From Sedimentisphaerales bacterium (GTDB lineage Bacteria > Planctomycetota > Phycisphaerae > Sedimentisphaerales > Anaerobacaceae): a stretch of 38,347 nucleotides of DNA. The position numbers were made by a program, and so were the translations under genes. The DNA lies in contig JAFGPS010000123.1 in assembly GCA_016936075.1 (NCBI GenBank), positions 1 to 38,347 on the forward strand, read 5' to 3'. Below are positions 1 through 9,619 of the stretch, one piece after another. The notes under the pieces were generated by a model, which ran no database searches, was not told the origin of the DNA, and saw only the letters and a list, made by a program, of their open reading frames with translations. Every line of letters starts with the position of its first letter. Positions within the stretch are counted from its first letter, which is position 1.

Positions 1-10
1 GGATAAATAG

Positions 11-1270
<1,260 letters not shown>

Positions 1271-1273
1271 ATC

Positions 1274-1365
1274 GTGGATGGTGGATGGTGAATAGTGATC
1301 CTGTTTCAGGCATTAGTTATGGGAAACTATAACTATGTACTCACTATTTACAAATTACGAGACAC
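1274..1365. repeat. Heptad-phased inverted repeat filling the ahcY-downstream gap
   Basis: Left arm 1274-1301 is four consecutive 7-mers starting with GTG (GTGGATG twice, then GTGAATA, then GTGATCC). Right arm 1338-1365 is four 7-mers that each end in CAC or TAC. The arms are imperfect reverse complements; TGAATAGTGA (1289-1298) pairs 9 of 10 with 1341-1350. A perfect 7-bp inner stem, TAGTTAT (1314-1320) with ATAACTA (1329-1335), sits between them. The element takes up almost the whole gap, from 3 bases after the ahcY stop to 6 bases before the next start. Confidence 0.8.
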
Positions 1366-1371
1366 GAGATT

Positions 1372-3237
1372 ATGGAAAATAATCAACCAGAAAAGTCGCA
1401 AATAGTTGTGTCAAAATCGTTTTTGGCTGCCGGTCCAACTTTGCATTATAGCCATAAAAACGTCCAGAGAAACTGGCTTCTTGCCGTTTGCGCTTTTGGT
1501 ATAGCCTGTCTTTTCTGGTCAAAAATTGCAACCGGCTCCTTTTTTTCATTTGAAATCGAAGAAGTAGCTACTCAGGCATTCTGGCGTCTCGACCAGTCAC
1601 TTGTTACTGGTATTAGTATCTTCGAATATCCATGGCAGATTCTTGTATTGGGCCTTCTAATGGGTATTCTGGCGATTGTGCCGGTATTAATATCACAGTT
1701 GATGTGCTTCGAATATAGTCTTCCATTTATACTGGAAGTTATTATTCTCGCGAATCTTCCCGGTTTTGCAATCTGTTTACTAATAAGCTGTTTTGCAGTA
1801 GCATGCAGACCTTTACGTTTTCGCTCGCGTTTTATTGCGGTTGCGCTTTGTGCTTCGCCACAATTGGCATACTGGATTTACTTTGGACGAGGAAGGGAAA
1901 TCGAGCCAATTGCAATGGGATTTTCATTTGTACCGTGGTTCGTTGCCTGGCTGGACAGTCTTGTCATTGCCGGATTTGTTATTGGTATAGGACACTTTAT
2001 ACGCTATAAACCTGGCCTTATCTGGATATTTACTTTGATTACATTAATTATTGCTGTTGTTGTATTCGAAAGTGCAATTGGTTTCGATGAACTGGACTAT
2101 CAGCTTTATGTAGCAAAGAATAATCCGGAAAAAATAAACGAATTTCATGATCATAATTTTACTGAAGTACTTAAAAAAATGATAAATGATCCGGATGTAC
2201 AACAGGACCTTCGGTATTTTCGTTACCCGACAGATCCGAATTTAAGATGGGAAGTACTGAAAAGTGAAATTCAGGAAGGTCTGAATTCAGATAGCTGGCC
2301 ATGGTGGTTTAAATTGACTGACGAACTGAACTATGTGTCAAAAAAGATTGAATTATTCAAACAATATGAACAGTTTATTGAAAAACGTCCAAATAGTCAA
2401 AGAATGCCGATTGTTCTTTACTTTAGTGCAATTCTAAATGAGTACAGCCCGGATATAAAATATCTCGGAGAAAATGAAATATTGCGTTTCTATAGTGACT
2501 ACCCATGGGAAAGGTCAAAGAAGACATGGTTTAGATTATATAGAGATTTTGGAGATAGTCCCGAATCTCTTGAAGCACGTTGGCGAATAGCCAAAAACGC
2601 GGCCGGAGAAGGAGATTTTCAACATGCCGAAGATCTTTTGATAAAAGCAAAGACAAAAATTACTGAACGACTGAAATCACTTGAAGCAGAAAATAAACCT
2701 ACAGAGTCAATTTTCAGCCTTTTCCAAATACCTCCTGAATCCGTAATGACTTTACCGAAATTAAAAGATTTGCAGAGAAGAATTGAGCTTACACTTAGTC
2801 TTATTGGGCCCGAAAACAGGTCAGAGAAACCGGGAGTAAACGAAAGATTGGCACGATTTGTAATGTTAAATCCTCATAGTTTGGAATACAGGATACATAT
2901 TAATGATTTACTGAACCAGACAGATGAAGCTGACCCACTTCGTGATAATATTCTTTTAGCAGATGCCAGACTTTCTAATAACGAACTGATTCGTATTGAG
3001 AAATTAAGCGAACTTTATAAGCTTTACCAGGAAACTGATGGCGGAATGCAGGCTTTATATGATCTGAGTTTTATTTATTTTACGAAGTGGCGTCAAATGG
3101 ATAATTCAGATGTCGAGTTAAAAATAAAATACAGGGAAGAAGCCGGAACAGCCCTTTCAAATTTTATAAGTTTATATCCGGATAGCTTTTACATTGAACA
3201 AGCAAAAAAGTATTTGGACGAAATTCAAGCGAATTGA
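1372..3237 (+). CDS. Polytopic membrane protein with TPR-like helical C-terminus, function unknown
   Basis: I do not recognise a named family. The first ~235 residues hold about six hydrophobic segments (near residues 33-55, 80-105, 112-140, 150-170, 180-205 and 212-232), an arrangement loosely like YIP1-type membrane domains. The remaining ~385 residues are soluble and helix-rich, with TPR-like stretches such as SLEARWRIAKNAAGEGDF around residue 405 and a typical terminal unit (ISLYPDSFYIEQAKKYL) at the C-terminus. This suggests a membrane-anchored scaffold. The ATG follows a heptad repeat and has only a weak GAGA-like ribosome binding site. The gene lies between ahcY and a diguanylate cyclase on the same strand, separated from each by repeats, so co-transcription is possible but not shown. 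Confidence 0.75.
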   Translation: MENNQPEKSQIVVSKSFLAAGPTLHYSHKNVQRNWLLAVCAFGIACLFWSKIATGSFFSFEIEEVATQAFWRLDQSLVTGISIFEYPWQILVLGLLMGILAIVPVLISQLMCFEYSLPFILEVIILANLPGFAICLLISCFAVACRPLRFRSRFIAVALCASPQLAYWIYFGRGREIEPIAMGFSFVPWFVAWLDSLVIAGFVIGIGHFIRYKPGLIWIFTLITLIIAVVVFESAIGFDELDYQLYVAKNNPEKINEFHDHNFTEVLKKMINDPDVQQDLRYFRYPTDPNLRWEVLKSEIQEGLNSDSWPWWFKLTDELNYVSKKIELFKQYEQFIEKRPNSQRMPIVLYFSAILNEYSPDIKYLGENEILRFYSDYPWERSKKTWFRLYRDFGDSPESLEARWRIAKNAAGEGDFQHAEDLLIKAKTKITERLKSLEAENKPTESIFSLFQIPPESVMTLPKLKDLQRRIELTLSLIGPENRSEKPGVNERLARFVMLNPHSLEYRIHINDLLNQTDEADPLRDNILLADARLSNNELIRIEKLSELYKLYQETDGGMQALYDLSFIYFTKWRQMDNSDVELKIKYREEAGTALSNFISLYPDSFYIEQAKKYLDEIQAN

Positions 3238-3291
3238 TATAATTCGTCGTGCGCATTGTGAACCTGGGCCATGCCTTGCGGCACGTCATGT

Positions 3292-3321
3292 GTATTGAGA
3301 TAAACATAATACGCGATACAA
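3292..3321. repeat. Short heptad repeat (AATACGC/GATACAA word) before the diguanylate cyclase
   Basis: GTATTGA at 3292-3298 faces AATACGC (3308-3314) and GATACAA (3315-3321), two 7-mers in phase. The word matches the repeat at 18226-18271. The diguanylate cyclase ATG follows after three bases, leaving no Shine-Dalgarno sequence. Confidence 0.5.
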
Positions 3322-3324
3322 AAA

Positions 3325-4425
3325 ATGAATCAAAATAATGATAAAATTCTGCTCGTTGGCGACATAAGCAAAGCTTTTTTGGATAAAGCTGTAATAGCAA
3401 ATTCCAACTGCAATAATTGCGCAACAATAACTCAGGCAATCGAAGCCATAAAGAATAATTCCTATTCAGCAATCGCTATAGTCATGCTCGGGCTTCAAAC
3501 TAAATTAAATCCCGCTATAAAGACCTTAAGAGACAATAGCTCTGCCCGAATTGTACTGCTGGCACAGATGTATGAAGAACCTATCGCAATTCGGCTCATG
3601 TATTCTTCTTATAAAGATAAGCCACTAATTGATGATTATATGATATGCCCCGTTGATGTGGACAATTTTTTAAGTTCGGAGTTCAGAGTTCTAAGTCCAG
3701 AAAAACAACCATCAGAACCCGGAACAGGGTACTCAGAACTAAATAAGAACTCACTACTCAGTACTCAGAACGAATTAAGTGCAAGAATAAGACATCTCGA
3801 AAAACTGGCAACGGAAGACGATTTGACCGGCCTCAAAAACAGAAGATATATAATGGAATTTACCAGGCAAATCATCGAATATGCACAAGAAGAAAATGGC
3901 CGGGTGACTTTGCTTGTGTTCGACATCGATGATTTTAAAAAATACAATGACCAGTACGGCCACATGGCTGGTGACGAAATTTTAAAACAAGCAGCACATC
4001 TTATGCAGCGATGCTGCAGGCCGCATGATGTTGTTGGTAGAATTGGAGGTGATGAATTCGCTGTAGTTTTTTGGGATGATCCCTCAATTCTCAAAACTGT
4101 TATTGAGCAATCTAAAGTAAATGACAGGCGATCTATAGACTCCGACCATCCTAATGAGGCAATGATTATTGCAAAAAGATTTGTATCTGAGTTGGAAAAA
4201 ACGCCGGCTCCAATTGCAAATCAAAATACAACCGAACACAACTGCGCGAGGGCAGGATTAGGCCCGAAAGGAATTGGAATATTAACAATAAGCGGCGGGC
4301 TTGCAAGTTATCCTCGCGATGGCAAAAGCGTTAAAGAACTCTTCGAGCAGGCGGATAATGCCTTGCTGGAAGCAAAACGAAACGGAAAAAATAGAATCTT
4401 TCTCGTTGGAAAGCCGCAGAGCTGA
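3325..4425 (+). CDS. Diguanylate cyclase with receiver-like N-terminus (GGDEF domain)
   Basis: Makes cyclic di-GMP from two GTP. The catalytic GGDEF signature is intact at residues 241-245, and the allosteric inhibitory I-site RxxD (RPHD, 232-235) sits the expected five residues upstream, so the enzyme is probably active and product-inhibited. The N-terminal ~115 residues resemble a response-regulator receiver fold (KILLVGD start, KTLRDNSSARIVLLAQ), but the usual phosphoacceptor Asp after the third strand is not apparent (AIAIVMLG), so this looks like a pseudo-receiver. Two oddities: residues about 117-149 are encoded by a heptad repeat element, and the GGDEF domain carries extra residues between GGDEF and the final strand (roughly 253-310). 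No clear ribosome binding site precedes the ATG. Confidence 0.92.
   Translation: MNQNNDKILLVGDISKAFLDKAVIANSNCNNCATITQAIEAIKNNSYSAIAIVMLGLQTKLNPAIKTLRDNSSARIVLLAQMYEEPIAIRLMYSSYKDKPLIDDYMICPVDVDNFLSSEFRVLSPEKQPSEPGTGYSELNKNSLLSTQNELSARIRHLEKLATEDDLTGLKNRRYIMEFTRQIIEYAQEENGRVTLLVFDIDDFKKYNDQYGHMAGDEILKQAAHLMQRCCRPHDVVGRIGGDEFAVVFWDDPSILKTVIEQSKVNDRRSIDSDHPNEAMIIAKRFVSELEKTPAPIANQNTTEHNCARAGLGPKGIGILTISGGLASYPRDGKSVKELFEQADNALLEAKRNGKNRIFLVGKPQS
3673..3772. repeat. Heptad-phased inverted repeat inside the diguanylate cyclase gene
   Basis: Left arm 3673-3700 is four 7-mers beginning AGTTC or AGTCC. Right arm 3731-3772 is made of 7-mers containing ACT (ACTCAGA, ACTAAAT, then a phase change to NNNNACT three times). 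The arms are degenerate reverse complements. The element stays open in the coding frame and lies between the receiver-like and GGDEF domains. Confidence 0.75.
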
Positions 4426-4469
4426 TGATTTCACCAAATTATTGCTCTGACTTGCAAAACAATTCATAC

Positions 4470-4498
4470 TTGATTAATAGGACTTAATAAAGTATAAT
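4470..4498 (+). promoter_or_regulatory. Sigma-70-type promoter for the MBL-fold hydrolase
   Basis: TTGATT at 4470-4475 and a perfect TATAAT at 4493-4498 are separated by exactly 17 bases. The predicted transcript would begin near 4505, about 37 bases before the GTG start at 4542. Confidence 0.6.
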
Positions 4499-4541
4499 CC
4501 CACCCAAACAAATTCAGAAATATTTTTAAGTAAGGAGACTT

Positions 4542-5330
4542 GTGTCTTTATTTTTTAGGTCAATTTGCAGCAGTAGTGGCGGCAACTGTCTTGCTCTATG
4601 GTCAGAGCAAACCAGGCTTCTTATTGATTGCGGCTTATCTTCCATGAAAAGAACAAGGCAAGCTCTGAATTTACTGTTTGGTGAAAAAGCAAATATTGAT
4701 TCGGTATTACTTACGCATAATCATTCGGACCATATTTCGTATTATCCGCTGAGGGTGCTCGAAGAATATGGTCATACTATCCGTATTCATGATGATTGTG
4801 TAAGTCAGCTTAAGGACAAGCATTTCAACGGCTATGGATTTAAGAATCTGAATATCCAGCCTTTTAAGAATAAGAAATTCAGTGTGGGTGAATTTTCGAT
4901 AAAACCTTTTGAAGTAAACCATAATCCCTATTACCCGACTTATGGTTTTCTGATTAATTACCAGGACAAAAAAGTCATCATCGCAACTGATTTTAACGAA
5001 TGGGAAAGTGTTTTCGATAATTTCATCGACGCTGATTTTATTTTCGTCGAATCAAATCATGATTTGGAATTATTAACACAATATTACAATCCAAATAGTC
5101 AATTCCACTTACCTAATCCTCAAACAGGGAATTTGCTTTTGAACGCTGTTGAAAACAGTAAGAAATCTCCTTCAACTATTATGCTCGGCCATATCAGCGA
5201 CCAGAGAAACAAGCGTGGTATAGCTCGAAGAGAGACGGTTTCTGTTTTTGAACAAGCAGGAAAGCAAATAGATTTTGAGCTTCTCACAGCCCCGCTAAAA
5301 GATTGCAGCGAATTAATTCAAATAGGTTGA
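4542..5330 (+). CDS. MBL-fold metallohydrolase (YycJ/WalJ-like)
   Basis: Cytosolic metallo-beta-lactamase-fold hydrolase, closest by layout to the YycJ/WalJ group of proposed nucleases or phosphodiesterases. The metal site is intact: THNHSDH with H59, H61, D63 and H64, a later Asp in ATDFNEW, and a C-terminal His in MLGHISDQ. The N-terminal SSSGGNC block is typical of the group. Length (262 residues) fits. It starts at GTG, supported by AAGGAG at 4532-4537. It appears to be transcribed alone from the promoter at 4470-4498. The substrate cannot be read from the sequence. Confidence 0.88.
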   Translation: MSLFFRSICSSSGGNCLALWSEQTRLLIDCGLSSMKRTRQALNLLFGEKANIDSVLLTHNHSDHISYYPLRVLEEYGHTIRIHDDCVSQLKDKHFNGYGFKNLNIQPFKNKKFSVGEFSIKPFEVNHNPYYPTYGFLINYQDKKVIIATDFNEWESVFDNFIDADFIFVESNHDLELLTQYYNPNSQFHLPNPQTGNLLLNAVENSKKSPSTIMLGHISDQRNKRGIARRETVSVFEQAGKQIDFELLTAPLKDCSELIQIG

Positions 5331-5346
5331 AATTTTAACCAACGAG

Positions 5347-5365
5347 TTCACAAAGAACGCAAAGA
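5347..5365. repeat. CACAAAGAACGCAAAG-type intergenic word
   Basis: The 19-mer TTCACAAAGAACGCAAAGA lies in the 58-base gap before the pseudopilin gene. Near-identical words are, as I recall, scattered between genes in many environmental bacterial genomes. It is a single arm here, with no obvious inverted partner. Confidence 0.4.
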
Positions 5366-5388
5366 GCCCCAGGGACATACTTATAAAA

Positions 5389-6111
5389 ATGAAAAATATT
5401 TTACAAAGACATTTTCGTGGTTTTACTCTGATTGAATTGCTTGTTGTTATAGCAATTATCGCCCTGCTTTTATCCATACTCATGCCGTCCTTGAGAAAAG
5501 CGAAATCATTAGCGGTTCGTCTTAGATGTACACATAATCTCAAGCAGATTGATTTGGCAATGAATATGTATCTCAATAGCAATGACAATACATATCCGTG
5601 TGCAGAGGATCCTTTGCCTACAGGACATTGGCTTTGGATGGGTCGCGGCTGGAGGTCGTTTCTTGAGCCCGAAATGGGCGGAAATATCGACGCGAATAAT
5701 CCTTCTATATTGTTCTGTCCACAGGATAAAACATCTAAGGAAAAATACGAGTCAACAAGCTATTCTTATTCAATGGCCTTCTATCATAGTCCCAAACAGA
5801 TAGATTCTTTAAGTACTACAGAGCAGACTTATAAAAATCCTTTACCTTCTATTAAGCAAAAAGACCTGAATGTAAAAAAGCCATCCGGAAAAATTATTAT
5901 AGGTGAATGGCTAAGCAATCATTCACCTATAGAAGGTGACGCGGGCTGGTGGTGCTGGAAAGGTTCAAGAAATTTTCTTTTTGTTGACGGTCATACAAAT
6001 ATGTTAAAAGCAAAAAATATTCGTGCCGCACGAGACGGATTTCCTGATGCAAACCTGACATTTTATGGAATAAAAGGCATAGACTGGCCTGCGACAAGGC
6101 AAGCTGAATAA
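5389..6111 (+). CDS. Type II pseudopilin, planctomycete VDGH type
   Basis: Secreted pseudopilin with the prepilin peptidase site at its N-terminus: a short basic leader ending in G, then FTLIELLVVIAIIALLLSILMPSL, the processed and methylated Phe followed by Glu5 and a hydrophobic helix. The helix continues into RCTHNLKQIDLAMNMYLNSN, typical of the large planctomycete/lentisphaerae family with DUF1559-like relatives. The C-terminal FVDGHTN matches that family's conserved DGH/DG block. It is convergent with the pilus operon and so probably independently expressed. Such proteins are very numerous in these genomes, so a specific role cannot be assigned. Shine-Dalgarno support is weak. Confidence 0.88.
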   Translation: MKNILQRHFRGFTLIELLVVIAIIALLLSILMPSLRKAKSLAVRLRCTHNLKQIDLAMNMYLNSNDNTYPCAEDPLPTGHWLWMGRGWRSFLEPEMGGNIDANNPSILFCPQDKTSKEKYESTSYSYSMAFYHSPKQIDSLSTTEQTYKNPLPSIKQKDLNVKKPSGKIIIGEWLSNHSPIEGDAGWWCWKGSRNFLFVDGHTNMLKAKNIRAARDGFPDANLTFYGIKGIDWPATRQAE

Positions 6112-6134
6112 ATCGATAGCGGCTATATAAATAA

Positions 6135-6632
6135 TTACTCCAGGTTTCTTCTGATAACAGAAGCCGCTGATATTGTATTTTCAATATTACCGTTCTTTAC
6201 TGTCATGGAAATCTGAACACTTTTAACGCATGGCCCAAATACATCGTGAATGAAAGTATCCTTCGTGAACGTCATAGCAGTAACATTATCACAAAGCAGA
6301 TAGTCTGTCCCGCCACTCACCAGGTACAGTTTTTGATCTGCACTTCTATAATCATATGTGAAAGTCTGACTATCCGGTGGAGGTGTGATGAAAGTGCATT
6401 GATTAGACGGTGCATTTGAATCAACTGCCTGGGCGGTACGAAGCTGAGTAGTAATTCTGCATAGAGCCTGTCTTGCGCTGTTGATTGTCTTGAAAATATC
6501 TTCATTTTCAGTATAGTTCATTATTGAGCTTTGAAAAGCTAAAGCGACAGCCGTAAGCAATATACTTGAAATCGCAAGGGCGATCAATAACTCCACTAAT
6601 GTAAAACCGGTTTTGTATTTATTGTGCAGCAT
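6135..6632 (-). CDS. Pseudopilin, GspJ/PilW-like
   Basis: Prepilin-like protein with the cleavage motif TGFTLVELLIALAISS and a hydrophobic N-terminal helix. The body has the GspJ/PilW pattern of paired strands: RITTQLRTAQAV followed by TYDYRSADQKLYLVSGGTDYLLCDNVTAMTF, the 'decoded value/default' segment common in minor pseudopilins. It is the last gene of the minus-strand pilus operon, 12 bases after the previous stop, with AAGGG ahead of its ATG. It probably forms part of the pilus or pseudopilus tip. Assignment to J rather than another minor pilin is by resemblance only. Confidence 0.8.
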   Translation of the reverse strand: MLHNKYKTGFTLVELLIALAISSILLTAVALAFQSSIMNYTENEDIFKTINSARQALCRITTQLRTAQAVDSNAPSNQCTFITPPPDSQTFTYDYRSADQKLYLVSGGTDYLLCDNVTAMTFTKDTFIHDVFGPCVKSVQISMTVKNGNIENTISAASVIRRNLE

Positions 6633-6644
6633 TTTAATTACCCT

Positions 6645-7154
6645 TTAATATCTGGCCCGAAGCCAGCTTGAAGAACATATTTCTTCAGAGTTATGGAGAA
6701 CTTTCACAGTAACTCTAATAAAGTTCGTACTATGATCGCTTTCTACCTGGTCGAAATCAGATGGATTAACATTTTCGACAGTAACCTGCTGGGTAAACGT
6801 TGCAAAATTACTTAGTGTATTTCTTGACGCATCAATAGGCGGGGAAAAACTTGCACCATCAAAATCATCCAGGTCATCATAGGCGGCAAGCGTCGTCTCA
6901 CCTGTATCGGGTCCGAAAGGCGTAGTACCAGGAACCGGAACAACCACAGACGGATCAATCACAGGAAGCATAGCGGAAAGCTCTTTTATTTGTTCAAGCA
7001 GAAATTCCGCCGTAGATAATTCTGTTCCTGCACCATTGGCCTGAGAAAAAGCACCATTGGCTCCGACCAATGAAGCGATAGCAAGCCCTACCAGTATTAC
7101 TGCAATCATTACTTCAATGAGTGTAAAACCTGTTTTGTTTTTTGAATTTCTCAT
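6645..7154 (-). CDS. Pseudopilin, GspI/PilV-like
   Basis: Prepilin-like protein with motif TGFTLIEVMIAVILVGLAI. The FTLIEVMIAV sequence is characteristic of the PilV/GspI minor pilins, and the following helix continues into a region with EFLLEQIKELS. Residues 65-110 are a Pro/Asp-rich low-complexity loop. An AAGGAT ribosome binding site lies about 8 bases before the ATG. It is followed directly by the GspJ/PilW-like gene, and the I/J pairing is typical of tip complexes. No disulfide pair is obvious. Confidence 0.8.
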   Translation of the reverse strand: MRNSKNKTGFTLIEVMIAVILVGLAIASLVGANGAFSQANGAGTELSTAEFLLEQIKELSAMLPVIDPSVVVPVPGTTPFGPDTGETTLAAYDDLDDFDGASFSPPIDASRNTLSNFATFTQQVTVENVNPSDFDQVESDHSTNFIRVTVKVLHNSEEICSSSWLRARY

Positions 7155-7213
7155 TTTTAAATCCTTTTTCCGTGGTACTTTTATAGTTACGCACAGAACT
7201 TAGATCCGTATTT

Positions 7214-8443
7214 TTATTTACCGGTAACAAGATTGGACATTTTGAATATCGGAAGAATGATACTCATCGCAATAAAACCAACCAGAACACCCATTAAAAC
7301 AATCATTATAGGTTCAATCATCGAAGTTACGGTTTTAATAACTGTTTTCAGTTCTCTTGCATAGAAACTCGAGACATCTCTTAATACGTCACTCATTGTT
7401 CCGGAATCTTCACCACTTCGTATCATTTGTACGACATTGCCCGGCATAAGTTTATACTGACCCAGGCTGGAAGCAATTTTCCTTCCCTGCCGAACTTCTT
7501 CATGTACACCATGCCACATGTTTTTATAAAGCACATTGCCTGATATTTGTGCAGTTATGGAAATCGTATTCAAAATAGGAACCCCAGCTCTTGTAAGTAC
7601 TCCCATCGTATGTAGTGACCTTGTAATATACAAGCTGCGGCATAATGTTTTAATTAGAGGCAAAGACAACTTTGTTTTGTCCCACCAGTATCTTCCTACA
7701 GTTGTTCCTGTAAAATACCAGAAACCCCAGAACACTCCTCCTATTGCAGGAACAATATAGTACCAGTAACCGCGCAAAAACGCGCTGCTTGCCATTAGTA
7801 CTTTGGTCGGAGCAGGTAAATACTGTTCTTTTCCGGCAAATATCGCCGTAAATTTAGGCAAAACAAAACATAATAAAAACGTTGTTACTGAAACGGCCAT
7901 TACTGCAATGATAATCGGGTAAACCATTGCACCCTTGACTTGTGAGCGAGTCTCAGCTTCGGAATCCAGATATTCGGCAAGCTTCTGCATCATGTCACTA
8001 AGAGAACCGCTTATTTCCGCGGCAGCTATCATATTAATATATAAATCACTGAAAGTATGCGGATGTTCAGCCAGCGCCTGTGAGAAACTTTGACCAGACT
8101 CGATGCGATTCTTCAGGTCCATTATAATTGATTTGAATTTCTGATTCTCATTTTGCTCTGCAATAGATTCAAGAGAATCCTGAAGACTAATACCAGCTCT
8201 AACCATTACCGCAAGTTGGTTTGTAAAGGTAAGAATGTCTTTTCTGCTTGGACCAAACTCAACTCTAAAACCTTTTAACTTATCCATTGCTTTCGATTGA
8301 ACGCTTGTATTCTTGTTCGGCTGATTCAGCATAGATACAGATTGGGAATCATTCTGCTCCTGCTTAAATACAGGACGTGCGTCACGTTTCTTTTCAGCTA
8401 CTGCTGTAGAACTTTTTTGATTACGTAAAGTATCTTCAAACAT
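7214..8443 (-). CDS. pilC: Type IV pilus/T2SS inner-membrane platform protein (PilC/GspF)
   Basis: Polytopic inner-membrane protein that couples the cytoplasmic ATPase to pilus assembly or retraction. Two GspF repeats are visible. The first begins FTNQLAVMVRAGISLQDSLESIAEQ; the second begins LYITRSLHTMGVLTRAGVPILNTISIT and ends near the C-terminus with EPIMIVLMGVLVGFIAMSIILPIF. Three transmembrane segments fit the family. I start at the ATG at 8443: a longer frame begins at a TTG that overlaps the GGAG ribosome binding site, while the ATG sits 9 bases after it. The first ~55 residues are Q/N/S-rich and unlike the usual GspF N-terminus. It follows pilT in the operon. Confidence 0.92.
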   Translation of the reverse strand: MFEDTLRNQKSSTAVAEKKRDARPVFKQEQNDSQSVSMLNQPNKNTSVQSKAMDKLKGFRVEFGPSRKDILTFTNQLAVMVRAGISLQDSLESIAEQNENQKFKSIIMDLKNRIESGQSFSQALAEHPHTFSDLYINMIAAAEISGSLSDMMQKLAEYLDSEAETRSQVKGAMVYPIIIAVMAVSVTTFLLCFVLPKFTAIFAGKEQYLPAPTKVLMASSAFLRGYWYYIVPAIGGVFWGFWYFTGTTVGRYWWDKTKLSLPLIKTLCRSLYITRSLHTMGVLTRAGVPILNTISITAQISGNVLYKNMWHGVHEEVRQGRKIASSLGQYKLMPGNVVQMIRSGEDSGTMSDVLRDVSSFYARELKTVIKTVTSMIEPIMIVLMGVLVGFIAMSIILPIFKMSNLVTGK

Positions 8444-8476
8444 AAGTAAATGCTCCAATTATTTACATAGTGTTTT

Positions 8477-9583
8477 TTATTGAGCCATAACACCGTCAGG
8501 TTTTTGGACAACATCGAAATCATTCATAGGAACAAGTGTTTTTTCCATTTTTGCAGGATTACTCGAACGCATAATAGCTTCTTCTCTGTCTATATAACCC
8601 TGGAAATACAAATCCGCAATACTATTATCCAGATTTTGCATACCTAATCTGCGAGAGGTCTCAATTATATTCGGAATTTCATATATCCTGTTTTCACGAA
8701 TACAGTTTCTTACAGCAGAGGTACATAGAAGAATCTCAATACAGGGGACCATACCAGGCTCATCTACACGTTTAAATAATGTCTGAGATATAACCGCCTG
8801 AAGCGTATTTGCAAGCATAGTTCTGACCTGATTTTGCTGCCCAGCGGGATAAATATCTATGATACGTTCGATTGTCTGTGCCGAGTTAATTGTATGAAGG
8901 GTACTAAAGACAAGGTGTCCCGTTTCTGCGGCAGTTATTGTCGAACCTGTAGTTTCAAGGTCTCGCATTTCGCCGACCATTATAATATCAGGATCCTGAC
9001 GAAGTGCATGTTTAAGGCCGGAAGCAAAACTTGGACAATCCGCGCCTATCTCACGCTGTTCTATCATACATTCCTTATTCTCTATCATATATTCGATAGG
9101 ATCTTCCATAGTAATTATACGTTTGCAGTACTTGGAGTTTATCAATTCAATCATTGCTGCAAGCGTAGTACTTTTACCTGAGCCCGTATGACCTGTTACA
9201 AGAACAAGTCCCCTGGGCAGATCGGGAAGCTCCTTCACAACAGGAGGTAAATGAAGGTTATCAATATTCGGTATCTGATTGGGAATAACCCTGAATGAAA
9301 TTGCTAATGTATCACGCTGATAGTGTGCATTTACACGAAAACGATGGCCGTCATCAATACTCGTCGAGAAGTCCAGATCTTTGTTTTCTTCGACTTTTTT
9401 AAATTTTTCAGGCCCAACCATTGAAAGCAGCATTTCCCTGGCGTCCTCATTACTTATTGGTGGAAAATCAAGCTCGACAAGCTCGGTATTTCTTCGCAAT
9501 ACAGGAGGCATGCCTACATTAATATGCAAGTCACTGGCATCATTTTCTATTACTTCTGCCAATATATTTTTGATATCTATCAT
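8477..9583 (-). CDS. pilT: PilT-family pilus ATPase
   Basis: Hexameric cytoplasmic ATPase of the PilT (retraction) type. Walker A GHTGSGKST is at 131-139, the Asp-box region ITMEDPIEY at 157-165, Walker B DPDIIMVGEMRD at 197-208, and the His-box segment GHLVFSTLHT at 222-231. The C-terminal AVRNCIREN motif, followed by GMQNLDNSIADLYFQG, corresponds to the AIRNLIRE signature separating PilT/PilU from PilB/GspE. At 368 residues it is PilT-sized, and it lacks the PilB N-terminal domain. A good AAGGAG lies 7 bases before the ATG. No PilB-like extension ATPase is in the window, so extension power must come from elsewhere or from this protein. Confidence 0.95.
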   Translation of the reverse strand: MIDIKNILAEVIENDASDLHINVGMPPVLRRNTELVELDFPPISNEDAREMLLSMVGPEKFKKVEENKDLDFSTSIDDGHRFRVNAHYQRDTLAISFRVIPNQIPNIDNLHLPPVVKELPDLPRGLVLVTGHTGSGKSTTLAAMIELINSKYCKRIITMEDPIEYMIENKECMIEQREIGADCPSFASGLKHALRQDPDIIMVGEMRDLETTGSTITAAETGHLVFSTLHTINSAQTIERIIDIYPAGQQNQVRTMLANTLQAVISQTLFKRVDEPGMVPCIEILLCTSAVRNCIRENRIYEIPNIIETSRRLGMQNLDNSIADLYFQGYIDREEAIMRSSNPAKMEKTLVPMNDFDVVQKPDGVMAQ

Positions 9584-9619
9584 TTAATGCTCCTTTCTGA
9601 GCGTAACTTTTAATTAATA

